Assembly (NCBI RefSeq): GCF_001885735.1
Contig: NZ_JXKG01000003.1
Location: 97,865-161,864 of the forward strand
Origin: Enterococcus canintestini
Lineage (GTDB): Bacteria > Bacillota > Bacilli > Lactobacillales > Enterococcaceae
Direction of reading: 5' to 3'
Length of the DNA stretch: 64,000 nucleotides
Each line of letters begins with the position of its first letter. Positions within the stretch are counted from its first letter, which is position 1. Position numbers and translations under genes: made by a program. Below, piece after piece: positions 51,760-61,113 of this stretch. The notes under the pieces are model-generated. The model was not told where the DNA came from. It searched no databases and saw only the letters and a program-made list of their open reading frames with translations.

Positions 51760-52828
51760 CTTCTTTATTTTTCTTTCTGCGCCAAATCAAAACGATTAAA
51801 ATGATCAGTAGTAATAGCAGTAAACCAATGAGAATATACAACCAAGTGTAGTCCTTTTTAATCGTAACGTCGGTGTCATTTAATTTTTTGGCTACTTCTG
51901 CTTTAATTTCAAAGTCTTTTGCTAATACCCAGTGATATTCATATTTGGTTTTGGCTTCGTCACCTTTCAACTGGTATTGCCCCTTTGGATTTTCTTGTCC
52001 GAAGGCTTCTATTTTCATCGTATATTGACCTGCTTTTAATGGCTCACCATTTAAAGCGACGCCTAAATTAAAATTAGAATTAGGGGCCATTTGCATTCCA
52101 ACTTGTTCTGAGGTGAAAAGTACTTTGTCACTACCCTTTTTTGTAATAGTCGTTTTGGTTGCCAATTGATTTAAATAAGTAGGCTTTGGATTTTGCAAAT
52201 TTCCTTCAATCACATTTCGAGCGTTACGCTGGTTAGCTGCTACTTGCGTTAATTTTAAATCTGGGGCGCCATTTTTCGTTGTTTGGCGCATCAAAAGTGC
52301 TACAACATACGAGTACTCATTTTTTATGGCTAAACCTTTATCTGCTTTTTTGGTTTCGTCCTTATTTTCATCCGCTACTTTTTCTTTAAAAGTAATCCCG
52401 CCAGCGATGACACCGGCAAACTTTTCATTGGGCATTTGGACTTTCACTTTATATTCCGCCGCAGAATGAGGCGCTAGTGTTATTTCGTTTGGTGCTTTTG
52501 TAAAGTCTTTTATATTATATTGAAGCGTTTGATCGGCTTTAATGGCATTTTGACTATATTCCACTACGCCATTACTGTTAGTTGTGGCACTATTAATTTG
52601 TGCTTCAACGACAACTTTTTGAGCCGTATCATTGCGTAAGGTCACGGTTAATTCGTCTGTTTGGTTTGGTGCTAACAACAAATCAAAGTATGTTTTATTT
52701 TTATCAATTTGATTAGCCGAAGCCTGTGGTGTAACAGCAAAATTAAATTCCGAAGCAAAACTTGTCTGAGGAAAGATGCCACAACAAAAAACGACGGCAA
52801 TCAGTAAAATTAACTTTTTAAACTTCAT
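51734..52828 (-). CDS. DUF916/DUF3324 WxL-associated surface protein
   Basis: 364 residues from ATG 52828, which follows GAAAGGATT. A signal peptide ending in SFASEF is followed by a DUF916 domain (FNFAVTPQASANQIDKNKTY onwards) and a DUF3324 domain, then one membrane helix (about 325-350) and a charged tail of KNKEDDETKDPD. Such proteins bind peptidoglycan and WxL proteins and belong to the Csc complex of enterococci and lactobacilli. The gene directly precedes the sortase. Confidence 0.92.
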   Translation of the reverse strand: MKFKKLILLIAVVFCCGIFPQTSFASEFNFAVTPQASANQIDKNKTYFDLLLAPNQTDELTVTLRNDTAQKVVVEAQINSATTNSNGVVEYSQNAIKADQTLQYNIKDFTKAPNEITLAPHSAAEYKVKVQMPNEKFAGVIAGGITFKEKVADENKDETKKADKGLAIKNEYSYVVALLMRQTTKNGAPDLKLTQVAANQRNARNVIEGNLQNPKPTYLNQLATKTTITKKGSDKVLFTSEQVGMQMAPNSNFNLGVALNGEPLKAGQYTMKIEAFGQENPKGQYQLKGDEAKTKYEYHWVLAKDFEIKAEVAKKLNDTDVTIKKDYTWLYILIGLLLLLLIILIVLIWRRKKNKEDDETKDPD

Positions 52829-52993
52829 TTCTTTTAATCCTTTCAGTAAAAAAGTGATAGATAACACAGAAGACCCGAACAAGGTAGAAGAAAGACACAC
52901 CTTTAAACAAGTAAACTTCTTGTAGGCTTCATTTCATTCTCCCTTATTCGGGAATACTTATTCCATTGTGTTAGATATTACTTTTTAATGCTT

Positions 52994-53734
52994 TTAATTA
53001 CCCGGTGCATCCGTTAAAACCCAAGTAAATGTTGTCGTATATTCTTTAGCGTATTTGGTAGTAGAACCAGGTACACTTAGTTCAATACTGTCAGCGGCAG
53101 TTGCGGCATCTGTACCCCAATCTAATAGATACGTTCCAGCCCCTTGACCTGCTTTAGCAGCCATAACATCTTGTAATGCTCCATCCGGATCTGCAACAAT
53201 TGTCGCTTTTCCTGTCGGTTTAGCCGAATCAGAAGCCGTAACGACATTCCCGTTTTTAAACGTAATTTCCGCTCCTGTTAACACTTCATCATCGGCGGTT
53301 TTAAATTGGTGATTTTGTTTCATTTGAAGTGTCCAGCCAGCTTCTGTTCCGCGATTATCGGTCACTTGAACGAAGTTAGGGCCAGTTTTTTCTACACCGT
53401 CTTTATCCAAATATTTTTGAGCTTTTGCTTTATAGACTTCATTTTTTGAAGTGATTTTTTGAGAACCAAAATCTAAACTTGAAGCATAGTCAATCGATAA
53501 CGGACCCGCTGTGCCGGGATTAGGACCGTTTGGATCAGTTGGATCGACGGGTTTAACTGGATTAGTTGGATCGATTGGATCAACCGGATCGGTAATATCA
53601 TTATTAGGTGTAAAGGTAATAACACCGTTTGAATCATAATTTGCTCCATCTGCAGCAAAAGCAGTGACCCCGCTAACTGCCATTCCAGCTAAAATACTTG
53701 TTGTTAAAAATAAATAACCCATTTTTTTCATCAT
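52994..53734 (-). CDS. WxL-domain surface protein 1
   Basis: 246 residues. Signal peptide to FAADG, then a Pro/Asp-rich linker (about 38-75: PVDPIDPTNPVKPVDPTDPN), then a WxL domain. The motifs are AGWTLQMKQ near 133 and TFTWVLTDAPGN at the C terminus. WxL proteins bind peptidoglycan non-covalently. It follows a second WxL gene by 16 bases. The linker is encoded by GGATC-rich DNA repeats at 53510-53600. Confidence 0.93.
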   Translation of the reverse strand: MMKKMGYLFLTTSILAGMAVSGVTAFAADGANYDSNGVITFTPNNDITDPVDPIDPTNPVKPVDPTDPNGPNPGTAGPLSIDYASSLDFGSQKITSKNEVYKAKAQKYLDKDGVEKTGPNFVQVTDNRGTEAGWTLQMKQNHQFKTADDEVLTGAEITFKNGNVVTASDSAKPTGKATIVADPDGALQDVMAAKAGQGAGTYLLDWGTDAATAADSIELSVPGSTTKYAKEYTTTFTWVLTDAPGN

Positions 53735-53750
53735 TGTATACTCCTTTTAA

Positions 53751-54539
53751 TTAATTTGCAGGTACGTCTGATAAACTCCACGTCAATGTCGTACTATACT
53801 TCACAGCATCTTTTGGCGTGCTACCAGGAACTGATAACGTAATAGCTTTTGTCACTTCACTATCTACTTCATTACCATCTTTATCTTTTTCTTTCACTGT
53901 TTCAACTGTGCCCCAACGATCAACATAAGTTCCAGCACCTTCACCTGTTTTTGCTGCCATGACTAAACTTTCACTTCCATCTGGATTTAAAGTAATTTCA
54001 CTAGCAGCCGTTGGATGAATTGCTGTTGAATTACTAGCGACAGTTGGTGCAACAAATTTTACAACCGAACCAGTTAAAGTGTCATTTAATGTACTACTAG
54101 CTTTGAACTGACCGTTTTGTTTTACTTTTAAAGTCCAGCCGGCATTATTCCCGCGATTATCTGAAATTTGAACATAGTTAGGCGTTGCACTACGGCCGTC
54201 TTTATATTGTTGTGCCCGAGCATAGTACACTTGATCACTGTTAGTGATTTTATTAACACCAAAATCTAAACTTGAAGCATAGTCAATCGACAATGGACCA
54301 TCTGTGCCAGGATTAGGACCATTCGGATCGGTGGGATCCACCGGTTCAACTGGATTAGTTGGATCTGGATTAGTTGGATCCACGGGTTTGGTTGGATCTG
54401 GATTGGGGATAAATTCGACAACCCCATTTGAGTTATATTCAGCTGTCGTTGCTGCCTGAGAAGCGATGCCTCCCACTAAAGAAAGTGAAACTGCTGTAAT
54501 TGCTGTAACAGTCATAAAACGAATATTTTTCATCATCAT
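53751..54539 (-). CDS. WxL-domain surface protein 2
   Basis: 262 residues with three possible N-terminal Met and a signal peptide ending near SQAATT. A longer Pro-rich linker (PTKPVDPTNPDPTNPVEPVD) follows, then a WxL domain with AGWTLKVKQ and the final TLTWSLSDVPAN. It is close in sequence to the product of the next gene (53734) and probably arose by duplication. Same operon. Confidence 0.93.
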   Translation of the reverse strand: MMMKNIRFMTVTAITAVSLSLVGGIASQAATTAEYNSNGVVEFIPNPDPTKPVDPTNPDPTNPVEPVDPTDPNGPNPGTDGPLSIDYASSLDFGVNKITNSDQVYYARAQQYKDGRSATPNYVQISDNRGNNAGWTLKVKQNGQFKASSTLNDTLTGSVVKFVAPTVASNSTAIHPTAASEITLNPDGSESLVMAAKTGEGAGTYVDRWGTVETVKEKDKDGNEVDSEVTKAITLSVPGSTPKDAVKYSTTLTWSLSDVPAN

Positions 54540-54580
54540 TACTCCTTTTTTAATTCCTTAATGCTAAATTTAACACTTCG

Positions 54581-55255
54581 TTATGGAACATTTTTCAACG
54601 TCCACGTCAATGCCGTTTGATATTGTTTAGCGTATTTAACTGTTTTACCCGGAACGTGTAATGAAATAGCTTTTGCGCCAGTTGTAGCATCACTACCAAA
54701 ACGATAAAGCCATGTTCCCATTCCCTTTTCTGATTGAGCGGTGATAACATCTATCTCGCTGTTAATCGGTAAAGTAAAACTTAAAAGCGCAGTTGGTGCT
54801 AAATCAGCTGACAAATTTGAAACCAATTCCCCTTGTTGAAAAGAAAGTTCTGCACCTTTTAGTAATTGCCCATCTGTCGTCTGAAACTGGGTCGTTTGTT
54901 TAACTGCTAAACGCCAGCCACTACCAGTACCACGGATATCACTCACTTGAACGTAATTGGGACCAACTGCCTTTGTGCCATCAGAAGTAATATATTCTTG
55001 GGTCTTGGCGTAATATATTTCATCTGTTGTGGAAATGGCCTGCTGACCAAATTGAAAACTTGAAGCAAAATCTAACGAAAGACTGCCACCAGTTCCTGGT
55101 GCTGGACCACTTGGATCAGTAGGATCAATGGGTGCCACTGGTTTTGTTGGATCTGGTAACAGTGGATCTAGTGGTTTTATCAGCGTGCCGCCACTACTTT
55201 CATAATTCAAGTGGGTAGCTGTATCTGACGCTTCAGCCTTACTGCCACTAATCAA
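54581..55255 (-). CDS. WxL-domain surface protein 3, start unclear
   Basis: At least 224 residues. A WxL domain is clear (SGWRLAVKQ near 110 and ALTWTLKNVP at the end), preceded by a Pro-rich linker. The annotated TTG 55255 begins inside the signal peptide. In frame upstream, back to a TGA at 55301-55303, the sequence still reads like a signal peptide (FKSLVFFVSSLFILISGSKA), but no ATG, GTG or TTG is present; ATT 55297 is the only rare option. One T fewer at 55259-55263 would join it to a second signal-like frame (KNFQIISFLCLITF) behind GGAGG. It overlaps the preceding LPXTG-type gene. Confidence 0.78.
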   Translation of the reverse strand: MISGSKAEASDTATHLNYESSGGTLIKPLDPLLPDPTKPVAPIDPTDPSGPAPGTGGSLSLDFASSFQFGQQAISTTDEIYYAKTQEYITSDGTKAVGPNYVQVSDIRGTGSGWRLAVKQTTQFQTTDGQLLKGAELSFQQGELVSNLSADLAPTALLSFTLPINSEIDVITAQSEKGMGTWLYRFGSDATTGAKAISLHVPGKTVKYAKQYQTALTWTLKNVP

Positions 55256-55280
55256 AATAAAAGTGATGAGACAAAGAAAA

Positions 55281-55634
55281 CTAATGATTTGAAAATTTTT
55301 CAGTGTTCCCGCCTCCTTTTAATTTGAAAAAAATTAATACCAACAACCCTACTCCTATTCCTGAGGTAACGTAAGAGGAAGTATCCCCCGTCAACGGAAT
55401 AATCACATCTTGCCCTTTATAAGTTGGCAAAGCACTGGCATAATTGGGAGCAGGCTTACTAGGTGTCAGATTTTCCGCTTGGTCTGGCTTTTTGGGCTCC
55501 TCATTTTGATATTCATATTGCCCATAAAACGAAGTGACACTATTACTATCGTAGTTAACCTCACTGGCAAAAACAGGTAAGGCAGCACAGAACCACCAAA
55601 TTACGATTACGCTGCTAATTAGTATTTTTTTCAT
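55281..55634 (-). CDS. small surface protein with LPXTG-variant (IPLTG) sorting signal
   Basis: 117 residues. Signal peptide (ISSVIVIWWFCAALPVFASE), a short low-complexity middle, then IPLTGDTSS, a hydrophobic helix (GIGVGLLVLIFFKLKGGG) and a basic tail. IPLTG replaces LPXTG. This is the layout of CscD, the small wall-anchored partner of the WxL complex. It lies between two WxL genes in the operon; the sortase gene further down is the likely processing enzyme. Confidence 0.85.
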   Translation of the reverse strand: MKKILISSVIVIWWFCAALPVFASEVNYDSNSVTSFYGQYEYQNEEPKKPDQAENLTPSKPAPNYASALPTYKGQDVIIPLTGDTSSYVTSGIGVGLLVLIFFKLKGGGNTEKFSNH

Positions 55635-55642
55635 CTACTCAC

Positions 55643-58306
55643 CTAATTTCCTGGAACATCTTCTAGCTGCCACGATAATTTTCCGCTATATTCCCCAATG
55701 CGTTGTTTTTCAACTGGAACGGTTAGTTCAAACCCTCTATCACCGGTCCAAGTTGCAGAAATTTCTTTACTGCCATCGCTTGTGAATTCACCGGATTCTA
55801 CTATTTGGGTAGCTGTTGTAATTTGTTTTTTTCCCAGTGAAGAAGTGTAAGATAATGCGTCTTCTAATGATACCGTCCCGTTTTTTAACGTTTCTGCTTG
55901 ATGTAAGGTTAAGCGCCAAGGTTTTTTGGCCCCGCCTCTTGTATCTGAAACAATCAGTTTGCCTACAACAGTCGGATGATAAAGCTGATTTTGATTGGAA
56001 ACTTGGTTGGTACCAAATTCCAACTTATCAGGTACTGCTGCAAGGGATAGATAACCAACGACGGTAACTTTGGTGGCTGCTTTAAAAGTTGCATCCCGAT
56101 AATTCATATCTGCAACAGGATTAATATTTCCAATCGCATTATTGGTACTTGGTCTTTCGGATTCACTAAGCTGTGTCACGGGACCACTTTGATCTTGTAA
56201 AAAAATTTGAATCACATCTCCCCGTGTAAGGTTGAGACTGGAAATGTCAATTTCCCATTTTCCCGTTTCATTTACTACCTGAGGGGGAATTGTTTGTGGC
56301 TGACCATTTACTGTTAGTGTTATAATACTGTTAGGCTCTCCAGTACCCGTTAATTTTGTCGTAATACTTTGGATGGCGTCCGAATTATCGACGTTAGCGG
56401 GTTCTGGTGGTGTAACATCTAAGACTGTCGTCGTGATGGCCGCAGGTGTTACCCACGGACCTCTTTTCGCAATACCCGTTATTTTTTCACCAGCTTTTTG
56501 AAATTGGGCGGGATTGCTCACGTCTGTATACGTAATATACCCTTCGGAATCTGTCATTAAATTTTCATGTACATTACCGTAAGTATCAGTTAACGTTACA
56601 TTCGCTTGATTTTCTGAAGCATAAACTGGTATATAATGAATCTCCCCATTTACTAAACCGTTATTATCTGGTACTTCCCCTATGACCACCCGTCCTTTAA
56701 TCGTACGATCGGCATCTGTGACTGGTGTCCACTCAATTTTAGGATTTTGATTCATCCCTGAAATGCGGCGATAGTTCGCTTGTTTGAACTGTTGTAACCC
56801 TGTATCTGAGGTGGTAACAACTTCCCTTGTTCCACTCCCCACAACATTTAGATTTTGGACTTTGGCATACGTTTCACTTGAAGGTCCTAAAACCGGTACC
56901 CCAACTTTCCACAGATCAATATCAGAATCCAAAATATTAAAGCTATTTTCACTGCGATTTAGATAAGCTACATTTACCGCACTTTGACTATTATTCAAAT
57001 TACGCAAATCGTATTGCGCCGGACTATTCAAAGTAAAACTATTCCCCGAACGAATCACACTAGCCGTCCCTACACCGTTGGCTGATAAATTAATTAAAGG
57101 CTGACTACTCGTACCAATAACATAAAAATAACTTCCCGGTTCAGCCATTAAATACGTATTATCATTACTAAAGGCCACCACAGAACCCGATGCTTGTTTA
57201 CTCGTTAAATTCACTATCGCTCCTTTTTTAATGGTCATCCCTGCGCCATTATCGTCAAAGCGCACTGCATTTCCTGGCATATCAACGTTAAAAACACTAT
57301 TCTCTCCTACCGTTAGCGCTAAGTAATGGCTATAAACAGCGGGATAAGTTCGTCCTGACGTCTGCGTTTGGCCTGCTTCAACATGACAATTTTTGCCAAT
57401 CGTAAATTCTCGTGAGGCACCTGTTGATGTACTGCTAGCAGTCACGTTGTACCAAAAAACAGAAAAGTTATAATAATTTACGTTTCCCTTATATTCCGTG
57501 CCATCTTCCATAATGAAGCTACCTAAATAAAAATTTTCCGCTCGTGTATCAATATCCATCTTGCCGTAAACACGAACTTCTGCATGAGAGGCTCGGGCTA
57601 AACGTTGCACACCGGGCTCAGTCGTGATATTACCAAAGCGATATTTCCATTTAGCACCATTGGTATAATTCAACCGAGTTCCAACAATATCTTCTGAAGA
57701 AGCCCCTCCGTATCGTTGATTTAAGATAATATCGTGCATATGAAAATTTCCAATCGTATTTTGTGGCGCACCTAATTGAATCGATGAATTTTTAAAATCG
57801 ACGCGATAACCTTGACCATCAATTTCTAAATCGTTTTTACGGGAATAGCTAGATAAAGAACTATCCGATGAACTAGGATTATCAAAACTCGCTGTTAAAA
57901 TGATTTTTGTAATGTTCTCATTCCGAATCCCGCTGACAAAATCTGCCCAATTATTCACTTCTGCTTCATTTGCCGCTAAGCGTGCTAACGTTTTAGGTTT
58001 TACTACCTTACTTTCACTGGTTTCACTTTCAGTAGAAGAAGTCGTTTTTTCAGTAGTTGGACTCGTAGTATCTATCGCGGAATTACCTTCTGAGGTGTTT
58101 GTCACATCTAACGCATCGGAACTTGTCGTTGTCTCATCGGTAAGATTACTAGACGTCGATACCTCTTTTTCACTAGTAGAAGCTGTAGTACTTGTTTTTG
58201 AATTTTGGGTGGTCGTTGCTGCCCAGCTAAGCGGAGTAATGCAGACATTAGAAATCAAAATAGAAAACAATAATAAAATTTTCATTTTCTTCCGCATCTT
58301 TTTCAT
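55643..58306 (-). CDS. large WxL-domain surface protein with pectate-lyase-like region
   Basis: 887 residues. After a signal peptide (to PLSWAATT) comes a Ser/Thr-rich segment (about 33-110), then a beta-helix-like region (about 110-480: GNFHMHDIILNQRYGGASSE), a Thr/Asn-rich repeat region, an Ig-like domain (about 630-720: TKLTGTGEPNSIITLTVNGQ) and a C-terminal WxL domain (KPWRLTLHQAE near 830 and LSWQLEDVPGN at the end). It is the first gene of the operon and its longest product. Of three clustered Met codons, 58297 is a good alternative to 58306, which lies close to GGAGG. Confidence 0.88.
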   Translation of the reverse strand: MKKMRKKMKILLLFSILISNVCITPLSWAATTTQNSKTSTTASTSEKEVSTSSNLTDETTTSSDALDVTNTSEGNSAIDTTSPTTEKTTSSTESETSESKVVKPKTLARLAANEAEVNNWADFVSGIRNENITKIILTASFDNPSSSDSSLSSYSRKNDLEIDGQGYRVDFKNSSIQLGAPQNTIGNFHMHDIILNQRYGGASSEDIVGTRLNYTNGAKWKYRFGNITTEPGVQRLARASHAEVRVYGKMDIDTRAENFYLGSFIMEDGTEYKGNVNYYNFSVFWYNVTASSTSTGASREFTIGKNCHVEAGQTQTSGRTYPAVYSHYLALTVGENSVFNVDMPGNAVRFDDNGAGMTIKKGAIVNLTSKQASGSVVAFSNDNTYLMAEPGSYFYVIGTSSQPLINLSANGVGTASVIRSGNSFTLNSPAQYDLRNLNNSQSAVNVAYLNRSENSFNILDSDIDLWKVGVPVLGPSSETYAKVQNLNVVGSGTREVVTTSDTGLQQFKQANYRRISGMNQNPKIEWTPVTDADRTIKGRVVIGEVPDNNGLVNGEIHYIPVYASENQANVTLTDTYGNVHENLMTDSEGYITYTDVSNPAQFQKAGEKITGIAKRGPWVTPAAITTTVLDVTPPEPANVDNSDAIQSITTKLTGTGEPNSIITLTVNGQPQTIPPQVVNETGKWEIDISSLNLTRGDVIQIFLQDQSGPVTQLSESERPSTNNAIGNINPVADMNYRDATFKAATKVTVVGYLSLAAVPDKLEFGTNQVSNQNQLYHPTVVGKLIVSDTRGGAKKPWRLTLHQAETLKNGTVSLEDALSYTSSLGKKQITTATQIVESGEFTSDGSKEISATWTGDRGFELTVPVEKQRIGEYSGKLSWQLEDVPGN

Positions 58307-58700
58307 TCACCTCCTTCACTTTCTAAATAATATCACAGGGATTCTTCTATATTTATATTTTTTTTTATTTAAAATGACATTTTTCTTATAACAAATGTTG
58401 AAATAGCTTAACTACAAAAAAACCAAAACTCGTTTTCTTTCAATTTAATCACTTTGATTACAAAAGTTATATTACTGCGATTTTAAAGATACAATCGTCA
58501 GATAGCTAGTCTATTTTTCTATTATTTTAAGAACGTTAAAAATAAAATAACAACAAAACAAACAGAATTTTATGGTAAAGTTCAGAAAATTCTAGCTATA
58601 CCAAAATAAGATTAAATTTTTGTAAAAAAGATGAAAGAAATGCAATTTACACTGAAAAACAGCAGCGTTTTCTGTAAAAACAAAATTTCTTTACAAACAA
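58307..58700. other. non-coding gap upstream of the WxL operon
   Basis: AT-rich, no gene seen. It should hold the promoter and Mga-like binding region of the WxL operon, but no clear -35/-10 pair could be fixed. Confidence 0.45.
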
Positions 58701-58734
58701 AAAAAGGACTCAGCATAAATGCTGAGTCCTTTTT
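58701..58734. terminator. dps terminator
   Basis: Perfect 15-bp stem AAAAAGGACTCAGCA with TGCTGAGTCCTTTTT, a 4-base loop and T-runs on both sides. Confidence 0.88.
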
Positions 58735-58743
58735 TATCCAATT

Positions 58744-59211
58744 TTACGCATCAATTTCAGGTGCTTTACCTAAATGAGCTTGAATCATCCAAATTCGTTT
58801 TTCTGTGGCTGTTTTAAATTCGATGAAAATATCTTGGGTTGGATCGTCGCCTTCTTCACCAGAAACTTCAATCCCTTTTTGATATAAATCCGCTAAATAG
58901 CGATAACCTTTTACTAAAGTAGTCAAACGTTCTTCCATTGTCCGATCCCAACGACCTACTTCATCTGGAATTTTAGTATTGTCAGCCATTTCTTTTAAAG
59001 TAGAGAATGGCGAGCCATCTAATGTGATTAAACGTTCAGAAATTTCATCTAATTGTGCGTTCACATCATCCATGAAATCATCCATCATTGGATGTAATGT
59101 TAAGAAACCAGGTCCTCGCATATACCAGTGTGTTTGATGAATAACCATAGACATTTGACTTAAATCTGCCACTAATTGGTTTAATACTTCTTTTGTTTTT
59201 GCAAATTTCAT
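58744..59211 (-). CDS. dps: Dps-family ferritin-like protein
   Basis: 155 residues, with the ferroxidase set of Dps: HQTHWYMRGPGFLTLHPMMD near 25-44 and DEISERLITLDGSPFSTL near 56-73. Such proteins form 12-subunit shells that store iron and protect DNA against peroxide. ATG 59211 follows GGAGGATG. A promoter TTGTAC/TATCAT with 18-base spacing is seen upstream. No PerR-type box was recognised. Confidence 0.95.
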   Translation of the reverse strand: MKFAKTKEVLNQLVADLSQMSMVIHQTHWYMRGPGFLTLHPMMDDFMDDVNAQLDEISERLITLDGSPFSTLKEMADNTKIPDEVGRWDRTMEERLTTLVKGYRYLADLYQKGIEVSGEEGDDPTQDIFIEFKTATEKRIWMIQAHLGKAPEIDA

Positions 59212-59243
59212 TTCGCATCCTCCTTCAAATTGTTTACATTAAA

Positions 59244-59273
59244 ATGATAGTACGAAATTAAGAAAAAGTACAA
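59244..59273 (-). promoter_or_regulatory. candidate dps promoter
   Basis: On the minus strand TTGTAC, 18 bases, TATCAT, about 33 bases upstream of the start codon. Confidence 0.55.
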
Positions 59274-59361
59274 CAAAACACTTCAAGCGTTATTTCAAAT
59301 AAAAGACGACTTTAGAAAAATAAGTGAATTTGCAGAATTTTACCTGAAAATCCTACGTTAA

Positions 59362-59400
59362 AAAAAGTGTTCCTTGTTTTTTTAACAAGGAACACTTTTT
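59362..59400. terminator. terminator of the lipoprotein gene
   Basis: AAAAAGTGTTCCTTGTT pairs with AACAAGGAACACTTTTT around a T-rich loop. It lies directly at the stop codon. Confidence 0.8.
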
Positions 59401-60108
59401 TTATTTCAACTCATCTTGGACTTCTTTTACTACCTCTGCCATCGCTTTGTTCCATTCATCTGTAAGAGCCTCTTGATCTTTAACCCCTGCTACGAAAGCA
59501 AAATATAAATTATTAATTTGTTCTCTTTGTCCCCTGACAATCGTCCATTTGTCTTTTTCTGGTTTCATTTCAAGCATAATCGGCACCGCTTCTTCTTTGG
59601 CTTTGGCTTTTTGAATATTTTCTTTTAATAAAGTAAGTGTTTCTTCGATTATTTTATTTTGATCGCTTGCTAGTTTATTGTCTGCAATCATTTTTTTCGT
59701 TATTCCTTTTGAAGTTTCTTTCATAATCGCAGCAAAATCCAAGCCTTTGACTTCATAAGTAACATTGGAAATTTTGCCAGCTTCTTTGATTTTTATGGTG
59801 TAGGAAGTCACTTCTTTAATTTGTTTATTCAATAAATCTGTTAACTCATCTGCCTTGTCTTCTGGTACCACATCTCCAACACTGATTAGACCTGCAGTAA
59901 AATTGTCTTTGAAATTTTTTTCATTTTCTTTAAAACCTTCATTTAGTTCTTCACCGTTAGCAAAATTTTCGGTAAATTTTTCGGTATCCTTATCGTACAC
60001 TACACGATCAACAAATAATTTTCCTGCATCTTCTGCCGGAATAGCGCGACTACAACCACTTAAAATAAACGCCATTAAAACCATCAAAAAAATACTACGC
60101 TTTTTCAT
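59401..60108 (-). CDS. lipoprotein of unknown function
   Basis: 235 residues from ATG 60108, behind AGAGGTGG. The lipobox is FILSGC, so Cys20 would be lipidated. The rest is charged and helical, with VTYEVKGLDFAAIMKETSKG and a C-terminal MAEVVKEVQDELK. It resembles secreted enterococcal lipoproteins of the DUF5105 sort, but I am not sure. The longer in-frame extension to 60168 would put the signal peptide behind 20 basic residues and is rejected. Confidence 0.78.
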   Translation of the reverse strand: MKKRSIFLMVLMAFILSGCSRAIPAEDAGKLFVDRVVYDKDTEKFTENFANGEELNEGFKENEKNFKDNFTAGLISVGDVVPEDKADELTDLLNKQIKEVTSYTIKIKEAGKISNVTYEVKGLDFAAIMKETSKGITKKMIADNKLASDQNKIIEETLTLLKENIQKAKAKEEAVPIMLEMKPEKDKWTIVRGQREQINNLYFAFVAGVKDQEALTDEWNKAMAEVVKEVQDELK

Positions 60109-60299
60109 TTTCATCCACCTCTTTTTTTGATCCTTACAACAAGTTTTACAAATTTTTCTGCCCGTCACATAATCAATTCACTTTTACTATTCTTTGATAG
60201 AAAATTGTTTTACCAAATATTACGCTATCTCAGTTAATCTTCATCCTAATAAAATTGTGCCAATTTTTTTGCGTATCTGCTTTTGAAAGGAGAATTGCT

Positions 60300-60989
60300 A
60301 TGACATTTATTATCGGATGTTGTTTTGGTTCATTTGGCTATCTTCTCATAACCCGGCATATGGCAGGAATTTCTTCGGCATGGCCGCCTTCTCATTGTAC
60401 AGCTTGTAAAAGTAAGCTAACGTGGTACGAACTGATTCCCCTCTTCAGCTTTTTAATCCAAGCTGGACGCTGTCGCCATTGTCACGTCAAGTTTTCCAGC
60501 GCTTATTTTTGGGCAGAATTGAGTTGCGGGTTAGTATTTTTACTTTGTTTACCCGCTAAAATTCTGCCTACCTCTTTATTACTTGTGTTTTGGCTCTATA
60601 CTGCCTGGCTGTTAAGCATCGTTGATATTTATACGCAAACATTAGATAGCAAAATCTTTTTTTGGACAACTTTACTGCTGTGGTGTGCTCAGTTTAGCTT
60701 ACATTCAGTCTTTCATTGGGAAACGCTACTTTATTGTGGATTTTTCGCCTGCTTTTTTCTCCGTTATTATCAAAATAAAATGGGCGCTGGCGATTTATAT
60801 TTATTACTTGCTTGGAGTCCTTGGCTTTCTTTTTACCAGTTCTGTTTACTGTTGCTAATTAGCAGCAGCTTGGGTTTGCTTTACTTTTTAGGTGCCAAAA
60901 TAGTAAAAAAACATACCGATACGCTGCCCTTTATCCCTTTTTTAAGTGGGGGATTATTTGTGGTTTCATGTGTGCTTAAAAACTTTTGA
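60300..60989 (+). CDS. prepilin peptidase (A24 family, ComC-like)
   Basis: 229 residues from ATG 60300, behind AAAGGAGAA. Cys pairs CTACKSK and CRHCHVK near 32 and 56 are the zinc site of bifunctional enzymes. LSIVDIYTQ and KMGAGDLYL (the GxGD-type Asp) supply the two catalytic Asp. Several membrane helices follow. It cleaves and may methylate prepilins, as in competence or type IV pili. No pilin genes are in the window, so they must be elsewhere. Confidence 0.9.
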   Translation: MTFIIGCCFGSFGYLLITRHMAGISSAWPPSHCTACKSKLTWYELIPLFSFLIQAGRCRHCHVKFSSAYFWAELSCGLVFLLCLPAKILPTSLLLVFWLYTAWLLSIVDIYTQTLDSKIFFWTTLLLWCAQFSLHSVFHWETLLYCGFFACFFLRYYQNKMGAGDLYLLLAWSPWLSFYQFCLLLLISSSLGLLYFLGAKIVKKHTDTLPFIPFLSGGLFVVSCVLKNF

Positions 60990-61113
60990 TTGTCTTTATT
61001 TTATCATGAGATGTAAATTGCTGCAGTTTTTGACTATCTTCTCATTTCTATTTTCTCGTCTTTTCATCTTGGCACCCTTAGGCTAAAATGATAGAGAAAG
61101 GACGTGAAAGCCT

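Noticed and set aside
57900-58391. 163-codon plus-strand frame
   Set aside because: Antisense to the Ser/Thr-rich part of the large WxL gene; low-complexity shadow.
59212-59290. PerR or Fur box upstream of dps
   Set aside because: The AT-rich sequence does not match the TTATAATNATTATAA pattern well.
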